Positions 25,800 through 39,040 of a stretch of 64,000 nucleotides of DNA are shown here, one piece after another. Every line of letters begins with the position of its first letter. The stretch's first letter is position 1. Made by a program: the position numbers and the translations under genes. Origin of the DNA: Eimeria necatrix (Eukaryota; Apicomplexa; Conoidasida; Eucoccidiorida; Eimeriidae); NCBI RefSeq assembly GCF_000499385.1, contig NW_013651850.1, positions 22,501 through 86,500 of the forward strand, read 5' to 3'. The notes beneath the pieces were generated by a model. That model searched no databases. It had not been told where the DNA came from and was given only the letters and a program-made list of their open reading frames with translations.

Positions 25800-27200
25800 A
25801 GCACGTTATGCTCGTGACCCCGTCTTGTGGCATTAATTCCGTAAGTAGCAAGGTTTCAGGCCCAATGGGGAGAACTGTGTTTAGGGAGTTCGCGGCATTT
25901 ACTATCTTCGGTAGCGCACAAACAATGCAACGAAACTTACAGGAGCTTGCTAGATTGGAGACAGGCTCACTCATGAGAAAAGTAGGCAAACCTTTTCAAC
26001 AGTCCACAGTACAGTACGGCTGAAATACGCAATGTCGCAAAGAACCGGTGTTGTGGCAGCATCCACGTAAAAAGCCAGAGGCAAAGCTTCCCTGTACAAC
26101 ACGCAGCGTCTCTCACGGCTGCCATGTGAGACAGCGTACTATGTGTAACACACTGCGATGTACTAGAATTGGGAATGCCGCTGACGATCCATACACGAGG
26201 ACACCAAAGGACTTCCGTGATTCGAACACTTAGTTTAGGCACATACAGACAACCCTTTTGTTAGGGCTAAGCAAATTCAAAGCTGCAGACGATCAACTTC
26301 TGATGTACCACGGCGGCGTGGAGAAGCGCCGATCACGCGCCTGCACAGTCAGCTTTTGCACTGTACCTTGGCCACCAGGCAAAACGCGAGATCCGCATTT
26401 TCAGCACTGCCCCGTTTACTCTTTTCAATCTGAAGGCCTGCTATTTGCTTCCGGCAACGCGTGCTGTAGGAAGATTCCGTTAATATACATCTCTGAGCCT
26501 CAGTGAGACGAAGCTTCCTTTTTTTCTTTGCATGACACCAAAGCGACGCTTCCAAGCACCGCTGCTGGCCCTGCAACAAGAGAAGGCGTGCATAAGAATG
26601 ATGCCATTGACTTTAAAGAAGCTGAAAGGGGCAAATTCTTTTGCCTCTCTTTTCTCCTGAGCCGAGAGTAACGCCCTCCTTGCGGGGACGCGTCTCACAT
26701 GCGCGTATGCCGCATATGCAAAAGCTACAGTAAAGGCCAGGCAACCTACTTAATGGGAGAATCCCCCCGTTGCGAAAGTGCAGGAAAATGAAAAAAACAG
26801 TGTCAGCTGCCCGACAGCAAAAGCGAGAGCACAATTTTGCCAGTGACTCAATTTCTCCGCTGTGGTGGGCTCCTGCCAACAGCCTTGCGTGCGGTACTAT
26901 TCATTGATGTCTTGCCACTTACAGTTCATCGCTGTGTTGGGAGGCTGCGGACTTGGCCGAGGTGGGAGAACTACACAGCTTGATATGTAAAGGCAATGGC
27001 ACATATGTGTGCGTTGTGACTTCCCTTAATGCTTCCATTAGCCATAAGTGCCATTACATTACCTAGCAACACACCGTTGTGAAGCTCGCCTGTAGGAAAT
27101 TTTACTCTGTTTCCGTTTGAAAAAGTTTTGACTAGAGGTTTTGGACTCCAACATGGGGCACAATGGAAATGCGAAGTCTCTAAAGAAACCCAGCGGTGGA

Positions 27201-27233
27201 AGCATCCGATATCTCTAGGAGATATCGGATGCT
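27201..27233. repeat. Perfect 15-bp inverted repeat with 3-nt loop
   Basis: AGCATCCGATATCTC is followed by TAG and then its exact reverse complement. It is isolated in intergenic DNA, with no poly-T tail or adjacent gene end. Confidence 0.9.
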
Positions 27234-27401
27234 AGTAGATATTATCAAGTAGCTTGTTTATGCGTATTAATGGTAGAAAGAGCTCGTCTTGTTGGTTGGG
27301 TAGTCCGTGGAGTAGTCTGCAAAGGAATGTGGCGACAGCTGGCTCCAGGACCCTAAGGCTGCAGGGCCCTGAGACCGCGTAGCCAGAAGAGCCATCCCAG
27401 C

Positions 27402-27489
27402 CCAGGACCTAAAGGAAAAGAATCAGATGCGCTTGCACAATCTCTCCAGGACCTAAAAGGAAAGACTCAGATGCGCTTGCACCATCTCT
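27402..27489 (+). repeat. 44-bp imperfect tandem duplication
   Basis: Units starting with CCAGGACCTAAA at 27402 and 27446 both contain TCAGATGCGCTTGCAC, with few substitutions between them. Confidence 0.85.
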
Positions 27490-29640
27490 TCACTTTAAAT
27501 TCCTTCCAAAAATGTGTTGCCATTGTGGCTCCAGAGCACAGGGAGAAGGGGATCAGCAGTGCGATGCGCGCCTGCTTTTCCGGCTTGTATCATGTCATTT
27601 GGCATGTAAGCTTCTTCATCTTGCAGCATGAAGTGCTCCTCAAGGTACTGCTTGCACTTTCCAAAAGGTTTCTCACACCTTTCGCACTGTTCTCGTGGTG
27701 CGCTTACTGCACACGACACTTGCTACTGAGAGTAACGAATCGCTTTAGGTGACTACTTGAAAATTCAACGCGGTACTATGAGCTCGGTATTATTGATCAC
27801 CTAATGCGTCAAGCACATTGTGATTCCCGGAGAAAAATGTAGTTCCGCAAGGCAGCAGCTCTCCTGGCTAATGAGTGGATGCCTTTTCAAGTGTTGCTGA
27901 CAGCAACAGTATTTGAGAACAGGCCACGCATTGTAGCGGCCGCATTTCAGTTATTGTAAAGGGTTGATGTGCCTCAAGATTTACAATGTATCATGCTGCC
28001 CCTAGGAGGCTTCCATACAGAGTGCTGCATGAGATAACCAAGAATGATACTTTTGGCTTTAGTCAGTGAGGATAACCTTGACAACGCTCCATCTCTTTCA
28101 AACGTGACTTCAGCCCATTCCTCTAGGTCGCACATAACAATCAGCATTTCGCCTTCTTTGTACTGATGGCAGAAAAATAATTTGGTCAGTGTAGTCGCAC
28201 TCAAATGAGCCCTGTTGAGAAAACAGGGGAAAAAATGGCGTCTCAGGCTGATGTGTGTTATAACACACTTCTACGTGGTGCAGCATAAGGCGGAAACCGA
28301 CAAAATAATCGGAGAATAATGCTCTTAGTTGCACATCTACGGGGAAAATTCTATCGTTTCAAACAGGACACCATAGTGGAGAAAACTGTCTGGTGACTCT
28401 GCGCCTTGTAATCAAGGTATGGAACAGGCTGCCTGCATGTTCAGCAATAAGGCCGCATATTGAATCCTGGAGATCATGGGGCAGAAACTGTGACCATAAG
28501 CGCTCATGCATTTTGGATTTTGAAATTTTCCAAGAAACTTATTTGGTACCGAGGTTCGAGCCTCCAATTTTGCGCAGGATGGCTGCCTGAAGTCCAGGCC
28601 ATCCAAAGTCTGCGCTCGGGGTTCCCCTGGCCGCAGGAGCTTGTCTGCGACGTTCTGAAAACCGAATTAATCTAGTACGGTGGGACCCTGCTGGTATTAG
28701 CGTTGGTAAGCCTGCCTTTTCTGCGAGAACGCATCCGTCATGTGCATGAACTCTACCCGTTACGAGAGCTTTGGTGTTGATGTTGCCGTAGAACCTTTGC
28801 CTATAACTGGCTTCGAGGCTTTGACTGGGTGAGGAATATGACAGATTTAAATTTGTCACTCAGGGGAAGAAACGCGACTCGTTGAAGTATTCACAGCATC
28901 TCCCCATATCTGTCTTTGAGTTTCTGCGCATTGTGACGGCGAGTCGGTGGCCTGGTGTGCTTGCTTTCACGATTTTACCGGTTTCCTGTATCTCTTACTG
29001 AATAATTTTGGTGGATGCCCTCATTTTGGACAGACAGACTTCTGTCATGCTGCAGTGTTGAACACTCGCGACTCACGTAATGTTCTGCAAGCATGCTTTC
29101 TTTCCGCACATCAAATCACAGGTGCTTTACGTCGGCAACGCTTATATGCAAGCAATAATTATAATAATTGACGGCTTTCATAAGTAAATTATATCTAAGT
29201 ATTTTGAGGAGGGAGGCAGAGACGCACTGCTCATGGGTCCAACAGATCCTCAGTGGTTTTACAGGTAAGTTTAATGGACCCACGGACTACACATTGTCGA
29301 GGCAGGATTTCCTCCATTTTTTGAGAATAAAGCCAAAATTTAATTGCAGGGAAATGGACCGCATGCTAATATCAACGATTGCACAAGATAGTATCCGTAG
29401 TAGGGAAGCCAGGATATCTCACTACCTGTACCAATGGCGGCCGATTCTAAAATCGGCCATCGTGGCTGCGAAAATGATCCGTGTGGACCTAGCCCGGTAG
29501 AACCACAGGCTCTATTATCGCTTTAGAGAGACAGAGCATATTTTCTAGCTTAGTTCGTTGATGTGTTTGGGGTCTTCCAGGACTTTTCTTGACGGTTTCC
29601 ACTATCGGCAGCGTTCCGGAACAGCAGATAAACGGACCTC

Positions 29641-29838
29641 ATGAGTTTCCCCCCACGGTCTCACGAATGTGAATTCTCCAGGAAATTCTACACTTCAATT
29701 TGGATTCGTATTTACATTTGTGGAGTGAATGCGGCGATTCTTTTACTTGCCTTGCTCATTTGTGCTGCTAGTTATTTCACTCCCAAAGTTCAAGCATCGG
29801 CAGCTGATATCAGCTTACACAGACTGCAGTTTCCGTAA
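29641..29838 (+). other. Upstream ORF with a hydrophobic segment, abutting member 3
   Basis: A 65-codon ORF whose TAA overlaps the ATG of family member 3 by one base (TAATG). It contains a hydrophobic run (AAILLLALLICAASYF) that resembles the family membrane segment, but lacks RRLA at the expected spacing. It may be a decayed first exon, a translated upstream ORF or chance. Confidence 0.25.
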
Positions 29839-32044
29839 TGTCGGGCTTTGAGCAGTCTGATGCACCGAAAATTGATACCTTCGAGTCAGTCTCATTTTGT
29901 TCTGAGCCGCCAAGTGCCAGCTACCGAATAGCGCCGGCGCAAAGAGCTAAGAGGCCTGCTCTGGGTGTATTAGAAGCAGTTGTCGCCCTGAGTGTCCTCA
30001 CTTTTCTCATTGCTCAGTGTGCCATTCATTTGAATCGCTCCGGTCACTGGACAGCTTCATCGAGGAGGCTCGCATACCAGGTGCGGCCCTGAGTATTTCT
30101 ACTCCACAGCAATTTGTGGTTGCTCAGGCAAACATACTGTTTGCCCTTCGACGTACAGCACAAGCATGTTCTCTCATTGCTCCACACTGGCATGTACCTG
30201 AAACAATTTTGGCTGCACCACTGCAGATTGCCCATTCCATGGGTAAGTTGACTCCTATTGTTTTTGTTTGTGTGCTTCCTTCCCTCAGCAGTCGCTTTGC
30301 TTAGAGCAAAGGGAGCGTTCCGCTGGTGAGCAGGGTCAGGAGGCTAGCCACACAAGTGATCAAGAAGAGCTGCCGCCAGACCCTCCTCCGTACGAAGAAG
30401 GTCATTGGCTTCAACTACCAAGCTATGAGGAGGAAGTAAGAAATCGCGAAGATGAGCAGCCGTCGGCTCACCGTCCAGATTCCGCTGGTGTACTCCGTAG
30501 ATCGGCCTCATGGGTATCAAGTACAATGAGGGCTGCATCCAGAAGGGCTTCTATGCTTTTCCGCCGAGGTTCAATGCGAGCCCCATTCAACTACAGCTTT
30601 CCTCACATCGACGATGAACGGGTACGTCTTTCAAAAGGAAGACACAACTACGCTGCAACTAAGCTCCGCACCATTTGGCCGTAGTCCCTTCCTGAAACGC
30701 CAGAAATTATAGCTCTTTCTGTTTTGGGGTATTTGAGTAAAAACGTGTACAAAATGTGAAACGAGGGTTGGCTGATTCGCTGTCGCTTGCAGACCAAAAC
30801 TTGCCTGAACACTGTTTTGAGGTTTTTAAGAAATATGAGCGAATCGGATCGGGAACTAGAGAAACGTGAGTTATGCAAAACGTTGACGCTGTGGCCTCGA
30901 TGCATTCACACCTTATCGGATATGTCTTTCATTTTCTTATCGTAGTGGTAGGGCTTGTAAGTGGGGAAATGCTGCTGCAACGCATACTGCAACGCATGGC
31001 TTCGACCCCAGCCGTTCCCTCCGCAAGTTCCTTTCCCCATCCTATGCATTAGATCCGGCTAGAGGAAGCTTTAAAGACCAAGCATGCGCCGTCCCTTATC
31101 CGCCTGTGATGCGTGATCTGCAGGGAGTTTCATTACCTTATTTTGCGGGGTTCGTATTGAATTAACCATTTCTGATGGAGTAAGACACACATACGCTCGC
31201 TTTGCAGTACTTTTTTAACGTGTCCTGATGGTGGGGTGTTTCAATGTGTTGGCTTTTCCGTTTGGGACGATGTATTTCTGCGCAGTTCGCCTCACGGGGT
31301 TGGCCGCGTCATGAAGTGAGACAAGTCCTGTAAAGATTCACGGGAGGAGCTGTTTCCCCTATTGTTAAGCGTCTTGTTTAGCCGTTTCCCTTTCCCAGGG
31401 CTGCCGATACTGTTGCAACTGCTTTAAACCTTCTTCCTTTCCGTTGTGACTGCAGCATTTACTGAAATTTGCTGAGGGATTTGAGAGTACCATTCTCCAG
31501 CTGCTCGGGAAACTTGCAGCTAATCCCTGTAAGAAAAGATAGCATCACATCACTTTCGCCGTTTTTAGTGCTCGCTGCCCCCTTCTAATCTCACTTAGCG
31601 TTGAGTTTCACTTTAGAGCATGTCGGTGTCTCGCTGCATAAATGTCTCAAGTGTCGTGACGCGGTCTAAATTTTGTTGCTATAATGACTGTACATGCATT
31701 TGTTTCGGGTTCATCTGCAGCACTGAACAGCTGTCAAGCTAAAGTCAGCGTTCGCACAGTTTCAGGCATCGAGATACGTGGTGATGTGAGTGTGATTGTT
31801 CTTGGTAAGTCCCTGGCGAGGACACAAAAGCGCTTTATGCAGGATGCTGACTAGGTTAGACGAGCAGGAGTTCCAAATGAGACGACAAGCAAGCCGATGC
31901 ACAAGGAATGGGAGTATTCAGGATATGCTAAAAAGCAGCAATACGACAAACTGCCGTTTTTTTCTACCTGGTAGGCAGAGCATGCAACGCGCCTTCATGT
32001 GGTTCCTTTTTCTTGCAGCGCTCCGCCCTCCCCCATACAGTTGA
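29838..32044 (+). CDS. PPxY transmembrane family, member 3
   Basis: Exons 29838-30080, 30289-30621, 30793-30865, 31124-31179, 31456-31528, 31721-31804 and 32019-32044 give 295 residues. Hydrophobic span about 43-62 (VALSVLTFLIAQCA), Cys61, then RRLAYQ at 76-81. Exon 2 has an acidic approach (DQEELPPDPPPYEE, PPPY 113-116), a second tyrosine motif LPSYEEE at 124-130, an Arg/Ser-rich middle, and FPHIDDER at its end. Exon 5 reads HLLKFAEGFESTILQLLGKL. The protein ends RPPPYS. Its exon-2 acceptor is a tandem CAGCAG, so one Gln may be optional. Confidence 0.88.
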
Positions 32045-34657
32045 TCTCCACATTGCCCATCAACTCACCTGGATCCCTAAACCTATCAACGTCGCAGTGG
32101 ATACTGAAGTGTCGGCCGAGAGCGCTGCAAGCAAATTCTTCTGGACTTCCGATGTAGGAAGAGATGTTGTTTAGTTGGCCGCCCCTCATTTGGTCGACGT
32201 GAGGAGCAGCTTGCTGTACTCTACCTACTATGTTAGACGAGCGAACCAGGAAGTGCTTCAGCACGCAAAACGAAGTTACACATTTGCACGCAAAATTAGA
32301 GAGTCGATTGCTCTCCCTAGAATGACTTTTATTAGCTTTCCACTATGTTGTCTCTCCCGGGCCTTATATTTGCGAGTCTTCGTATAGCCCGCATTGTGTC
32401 CCGTTGTTTTGCCTAGTGCCTACACTCATGACCACACGTGTGCGGCTGGAGAAACATAACATAGCGACCGTTTATTTATTGGGGAGGGCACCCCGCTTTT
32501 ACAGCAACTGTGTCTTTGTAATGCGGATCAGAATTTCATAAGAATCCCAAGTCTGCGTTGGATGCATCTCCACTCAATGCCGGGTATAGTGCATGATACA
32601 CACCGAGCGCTATGCAGCATGCAACGAACATATGTGGCATTAGCTGCTGGCATCGGTGCTTATCACCCTCTTGCTGTAGATAACGCTTTGGAGAAAGTAG
32701 TGGAAGTGCTGGTAGCAACACTGCTCTTTACTGAGAAAGCAAGTAAATCATGGCTAGGAAGGCCTGCAGCTATGTCCCAAAATCCAAACTTCACAGGCTA
32801 GAATAGGACCATATCCTAGTGTAATGTCAGATAATGCCAGTAACATGTCTGGCACCAAGCAGCATGCTTAGAATGAGTTGTTACTCACCCGCTTGGTTCT
32901 GAGGTTTTTGAAAGTAGTATTGGTGGAGGGTTTCTGTATCCATGATCTTAGCAGCTTAACATAGAGGAGACTGATATACACATATATATTATGTATATGC
33001 TTGTAGGCTTGTGTCCTTTTCACCATGTTGGAAGGGTTTCGATATGGTTTTTTTCTATGGTGGATGCTCCAAAAAAAAAAGACTGTTCCTCCCTTGGTGG
33101 TAGCCAGTGAAGAGAGCGCAGATGCATGCTCTCTCTTCAAACGCTTTAATTGGGAAGCAACCAAATATTTACGGCATTTTTGCCGCGTTACTTCTGATTC
33201 TGATGTTATACTGGCTCTTTGGTCCGATATTTTGCTTTTATGTTTCTCTGTCCTCCCCTTCCCTACCACTGGAAGCCTCTCTGAGGTGCTCCTTTTTGTT
33301 CAACTGCATTTGCTTCGTGGCAGAGCACCTCTTCAGTGAGAACTTCTAGTGAACTCTTGCTGTATTTATGGATACAGATTATGAACGGCAGCAATGAGTC
33401 AAAAGGCAGCAAAGAGAGGCAGATGAAGCTACCACTGTGCTTGGATGAATGGATCTAAGCAGTCCCTAGCAGTATATTTACCTGAGAGGGCTGAGTATTG
33501 CAGAGGATGCTGCAGCTTCCCTCAGGGCGGCTTTGTCCGACCTTGAGCCTCAAGAGCTGCACTGGCGCGTTCGAATAATGCGCAAGCAGCGCCAAGACGA
33601 TCAAACAGATGGAGTTGTACTTCATGATTCATACCCTAAGTACATCTTCTATCTAAAATTAATGAAAAACTATCGAAATTTCACCAGATACCTTAGTTGC
33701 GGTGGCGGTGGGAGCTTTTTGTAACTCCCGGAGGGCTACGCACTCCTCCCAAAAAGACAGAAGCAAGCGCTGCCCCCTCTTTTGTGACTGTTTCCAACTA
33801 GTTTGGGATTCAGCTTAAATTGTGGATGAAAAACAGCAGCCGAAGATACTGAAAGAACGCGAAACCACATTACCTCAAAATGCAGTGGGCGCGAATGTTG
33901 GAATCACTGGGCTGATTACATGGGCCTTAGACTGAAAATTTAACATTTGGTGTCAGTTTGACTGTTCACGTCTTGGTCGCATGCCTATTGTCTTCAAGGG
34001 GAGGGAGTATATGGCATGTTTTGAAGCAAAGTTGGTTTCTGAACCCTCAACACGAAGTGCATAACCCACACTATTGGTTCGTTCTAGAGTGGTATCCAAG
34101 CCTTTTCCCGGCACAATCCACCACACACGGCAGTAGCTGAGCGTCCTACCAGAGCTGCGGCATTTCCTAAGTCAGAATTCTGGCGGCACAGTCGTCCTTG
34201 TGCTGGTGGTGAGCTTCTGTCCCTTATTCTTGTATTTTAGCTATTTCGAAGCATGAACAGCGGTCTACGCAAAAGACAGGATAAGAACCGAAAGCAAGGG
34301 CCTGACAGTAAGAAAAACAAAAAAGGAAACGTAAATAAAGCCTGCATTAAAATCCGCATCCGCTGAAGTGCACGTTGCCCCTGACGGAATTCTACGGTCA
34401 AGTAATTGTTTGCCAAGGACCTCTTGTATGCACAGCATACTTGTACAGCAGATCTGCCCTGTCGAATAGCACAAAATTAGACACATTGAGTTGCCTTTTT
34501 CATTGTTTTAATTGAAAGCAGCCTGGAAGGCTGAATGCTGATGCCAGGAGGTCTTTGCTGTTAAGGTTGGTGTAGACGATGTGTTAGTTTTCTGGGCCGG
34601 ACTCTCAATCTCTCTTGTTCAGTGTGCTTCTATAGTGCAGTCTTTGTTTCTTCTGCT
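32045..34657. other. Intergenic between convergent members 3 and 4
   Basis: Unique sequence with short ORFs only. The segment around 33025-33349 is open in two plus-strand frames, one of them strongly hydrophobic, but has no family mark or splice partner. I see no RNA gene. Confidence 0.55.
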
Positions 34658-36854
34658 CTACTCGTAGGGCGGTGGGCGGAACGCTGCAACAATACACAAA
34701 TCACAAAACACTTCCTGGGTCAAGGTATCAGAATTCAAGCCGGGCCAGAAAGACTCTTGCTCCACGATAATTATTGGTATACTGTTTCACTGCTCCACAT
34801 GCAGTTTCGTTGCTGTTTGTGACCGCAGTTCAAAAAATGTGAAGCTAATATTGATAAAGACCATACCAGCCATTTCCAAGACGACACCTCCACTTGTTCT
34901 GCCGCCTTCAAAAGTAAAGAAGTCAAGCCGGGTCTCGTAGTTGCATAAATCTGTGCATTCAGTAAGTGATGGCAAGCGGAATTCGTGGAAATGAACAGAA
35001 CGTTTGCGCGACAGCCAACGAAGCGGAGAGCTATTATGTGTGCAAGTGAAAATGGGAAGGGGGCGCCCTGTAGAAAACCAGAACTCCCGCAAAAAGCAAT
35101 GCGTCTTACCACGATTTGCTGCTAGCGCTTCTACGACCTCGATTAGACGTGACTCCAACTGCGTAGCCATACTCCGGAGGCTCTGCGACAAGAATTTCGC
35201 AGCATGAATAGCTCACAAGCCTGGAAGGATCTGCAGTAATGTCGAAGGCAGAAACGTAATGCACTTTACACGTGCAAGTAACTTAACCAGTTCCTTCCAT
35301 TACTGTTCGAAGGATGTGCCTTACGCACTTCTGTCTTCGGCCAGCCCGGCGAATTACGCTGCAGTGATACACAGAAGAACAACACTGATTCTAGGAAGTC
35401 AAAGGTTTAAGATAGTGCTGCGTCTTTCGTTAAATCTAGCGGTGCATACGAAAAGAATGATCCTTTGATTGCCTCACTCTTTCGGTTACTGTTAGTTCAA
35501 ACAGTAGGGCGTAGAAAACAGTACAGAATTTCCCTGCGGAGCCATTAAAAGGGACCACAAGTGGCAGAAGCTGACCCTTCATCTGATACTGTCACAAGTC
35601 CAGCCATTTTAAATAATGGAGAGCGTTTGGTGTAGCAAATAAAGAGCTATACCGGGATGAAAACTGCGGAAAGCTTGCACCACAGAAAGCTTTTCATCCG
35701 GCTACTCAACAGCTAAACAAAAGTACCATGTCCACGAAACTTCCCGTGTTCATATCTGCTGCCAACACTTCTTTCTAAAAAGCAGCCCTTTACATATCTT
35801 ACTTCTCCTAAGACCAAGGTGAGGCTGCCGAAAGCCTTTCACAAACTTCAGAATATCATACAGATCCATTCTTGTCTGCAGTCGAACGCAATTTCGCCAT
35901 GTCCCAATTGCGAAATTTTTCCGAGGAGATAATTCTATGAATGTGCTAAGGTACAACCTCAGTCTGCCCAGTAACTAAAAGCAATTGAGGGCGATTATCG
36001 AAGGATATACACCTTTCTGCCTTCGCTAGGTGCAAATGAAGTACCTGCTCGCTGCTGACGTTTGGAAATTCGTAAACACGTTCAATTGGGATCTGAAGAA
36101 CAGCCCCAGCAGAGGCAGTGCTCGAATCAAATCTTGAACGTAAACTTTCTCGTCGTGCTGCCGAGCGAGGTCTTGACATCTCTCCAACAGCATTTATAGC
36201 ATCTGCTCGTCTTCGGCGTTGCGTGATACCATGATGCGAATTGCCAGCTTGGCATCGCGCATTACCAGTGTCTCGTTGTGCATCAATCTCAAGCACTTCT
36301 TCATAAGAAGGAGGCGCATCAGGCAGCTCGCCCTGCTGAATTCTTAGAGATGTAGAAAATTCGTTTGAGATTGAACAAATCAAGCTCTAAGAATATAGTG
36401 CAGGCACACGCAGGCACTGCAACTCATTTATCTTACTAAGTCCGCATAGTGCGGTGACAGCTTTACTGATATTTTAGCAGCAACCACCCCGTAAAGCATG
36501 GGTGCGAAAGAAGAGGTTAATCTCTATTCAGGGCACCACCATGGAGATGGCATATGGCCTGTCACTTTTTGGCATACTACTGTGCCAAGCGCATGCTCCC
36601 CCGCTCACTTCTTCAGAAAGCCTTCTGGGCGAATTCGCCAGGTCTCTAGATTCTGTCAGCCGAAACGCGCAGCTAGCAATAAAAAATACAAGAATACTCG
36701 AGGCCAAACCTGTGAGCAGCGAAGCCAGCGTGAGTTTGAGGCCCTTTCTCCCACGATAAACATTGGGCGCTCTGACAAGCAGCGCAGAAGAAGAAGTAAG
36801 GGATGAATTTGCTGGGTTGCTGTCCAGTTCGTTGAAATCTCCATGGGCTCTCAT
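34658..36854 (-). CDS. PPxY transmembrane family, member 4
   Basis: Minus-strand exons 36854-36609, 36335-36045, 35875-35803, 35533-35478, 35182-35110, 34950-34867 and 34683-34658 give 282 residues. The membrane span (LASLLTGLASSILVFFIASCA) ends at Cys62-Ala63, and RRLSEE at 77-82 carries Ser where most members have Ala. PPSYEE is at 90-95 and FPNV closes exon 2. Exon 5 reads SLRSMATQLESRLIEVVEAL, and the last exon gives RPPPYE. Exon 6 has its Cys at position 2, not 4, a trait shared with member 6. The exon-2 acceptor is again a tandem CAGCAG. Confidence 0.86.
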
Positions 36855-37633
36855 TCCTGGGGCAGTGGGCCGTACGGTGTGGCTTCAACAGATGAGCAGA
36901 GCCTTAACAACGAGCGAAAAATTGCCAGCAACAAGATACACGCAGGACGACTGCTCCACAATTAATCATGAGAGACCAAAAATTATTTCAGAAAGGAAGC
37001 TACCGTCTTGCAGTTACACTTCCGACGTGGAGGATCGCAGGCAGAGATCAGTGTTCTGAGATGCCGCCTGCAGCCGAGGATGGCAGCTAAGAGTGGACAC
37101 GCGACGTGGGAGCTAATTTTACTTTGTCGAAGTGTTCCCCTCTAGTCAACAGAATTGGCTAGGAAATCTGCGATTCTTCCAGGCGATGTCAGTCTAGACC
37201 CTGTTCTAGTCTGATCCGTCTTGACAAATTGTGGGAGGTAACCGTTCCCTGACACTGCCTGGAGCCCCAATTCCATTAGGCATTCCTTTGTCAACCCGAC
37301 CTAAACAAGACGCACTAATTGATCAGGCTTATCGGAAACTTCGACTTGGTTCAGGGCATCTTCGATGAATTAGCTCTTGCGTTCCTTTCTGCCTATGTCT
37401 CTTGCCTGTATGGCATCGATTTTACTGGCACGCGCCACGTCTCCGGTCCAGAGCATTCACATCTACTTTGTCGTGATCTTTACGTTCAGCTCACAAAAAT
37501 ATTAAAAATGCATATAAGTGCATATCCTGAGCAGAGCTTGCCGCACGAGTGTCCTTGAAAAGGGTCGATTTCCGTGGTGCCCGAGACTGATTGGTGATGC
37601 GAATGAGAAAGACTGAAGAGTAAGCAGTATTCT

Positions 37634-37861
37634 CTACACATATGGCCTTTTTTGCCACCTGGCGTGATGCATATGGCGCAACCATGTCTCTGAGAAGCGT
37701 TCAAATAACTGCGGGCAGCCGTTAATGCATGCATCTTCGCAAGCGTTAGGAATGATGCATACGTCCGGGTTGAGAAACGGCGGGGGTGCAGTGAGTAATG
37801 CATCACAAGCAACCGTACTAGATGCAGACACGAGAAAAAAACATAGAGTGTGCAGTTTCAC
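37634..37861 (-). CDS. Possible small secreted Cys-rich protein or first exon
   Basis: A 75-codon ORF starting MKLHTLCFFLVSASSTVACD, which has the shape of a cleavable signal peptide (short basic start, hydrophobic core, small residues before the likely cut). It continues with closely spaced cysteines (DVCIIPNACEDACINGC). I found no convincing further exon and no family match. A chance ORF remains quite possible at this length. Confidence 0.28.
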   Translation of the reverse strand: MKLHTLCFFLVSASSTVACDALLTAPPPFLNPDVCIIPNACEDACINGCPQLFERFSETWLRHMHHARWQKRPYV

Positions 37862-39040
37862 GCTAGTGCTTTGATATTTGACCCAATTTCAGTGGAAATT
37901 TACCATCAAATTGCTCACAGTGCAACGAAGTACTACACTGCAACATGCCAGGGTGACCGTCAGCGCCAGTATCCTTGGCACGGAAAGTATCAACTCAACA
38001 CGGTTAAGAAAACTCAACACGGGTTAAGAACCGGTTTTTGCTGTCGCATTTATTAGGGGCAATCTAACGGAACGAGAGAGTTTGTGGGTTCTGATGATCG
38101 CATTCAAGTTTTTCCACTGGGCGCATTTGCTTTGCACTTTTGCACCCCAGTACTTGTAAAACTGCTGTTATCCGGCCAGTCAAGGAGTATTTGGGTTTGA
38201 GTATCCCGGTTGAGATCATAGCAACACGTTGGGCTTCCGTTGCCATGACGCAGTTCATAAGCCACAAATATCCTCATTACAACGTTTTCTCTACGCGCGG
38301 TTGTGTTGTGTCCTGTTAAGCTTATGCTTTACTTTACTATAGCATAGCCACAGTTGAGTCCACGTGCTCTCTCTCTAATATATTCCGTGCAATGCCGCAT
38401 ACTCCTGCAGGTGCTTGCGGCAGAGGAAGCAGCTTTTTCTTGACACGCAAAACAAGAAGCTGCCACTGTGTCTATCGAGTGCTCTCTGAACTACGGTTTA
38501 TCTTCAGAGTGAACTTCCCTGCATGATCGACTACGATGCAGCTATACACGTGCTTGGAGAACTATTTCAGCAGTGGGGCCGCTGTAGGCGTGAACGGGCA
38601 ATGAGCTTTGCCATTCGTGTCTCGCTCAAGCAAGGGGCGTACCATTCAGGTTAATGCCTTTGCTGCTATTTGGACGTTGAACATATTCTGTGTCGCTACT
38701 CCAAAACAGCGCTTACGGGACAAATAAGGACCAAAGTTCCTTCCCGACGTTAGAAAAGACGCGGAGAAATCGCCAAGCTTTGCTTTGTGAGGCCCGCGCT
38801 AACAGGAACCTGCGCTAGACATTCAGCATCGTTTTGGACGATGAGCTGCCGTTGTGGGCCCTCTCCCTGCAACTCTGCGCAAAAGGTGTGCTTTGGAGCC
38901 GTAAAAGTACTTTGGACTCGCCTTTCTGAGCGCTTTGCTACAAAATTGAGCGATTCCGCACGTTCTGAGGCTGGCAAGAGGCCCATGAGTCCTTAGTGGA
39001 TTTAGGTAGTGTATGGACGCAAAATCAAAGGATTTGGATA

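Larger units (their letters stand above)
22254..29837. other. Largest gap (7.6 kb) without a recognisable gene
   Basis: Members 2 and 3 diverge from this spacer. It holds a 122-bp tandem duplication, GATA microsatellites, a 44-bp tandem duplication and a perfect hairpin (listed separately). The longest ORFs (24863-25279, +, 138 codons; 29168-29500, +, 110 codons) show no motif and are within chance length. No family exon (PPxY, FPxI or LESx marks) was seen on either strand. A gene built of small exons without a recognisable motif would escape me. Confidence 0.55.

Noticed and set aside
25577..25804. Tyr/Leu/Ser/Ile-repeat ORF
   Set aside because: A direct translation of the GATA microsatellite.
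28545..28575. GGTTCGAGCC resembling a tRNA T-arm
   Set aside because: The stem does not pair over five bases, and no acceptor, D or anticodon arm fits around it.
32019..32174. Longer alternative reading of the last exon of member 3 in another frame
   Set aside because: Phase from exon 6 requires the frame that ends RPPPYS. The same short ending recurs in the other members.
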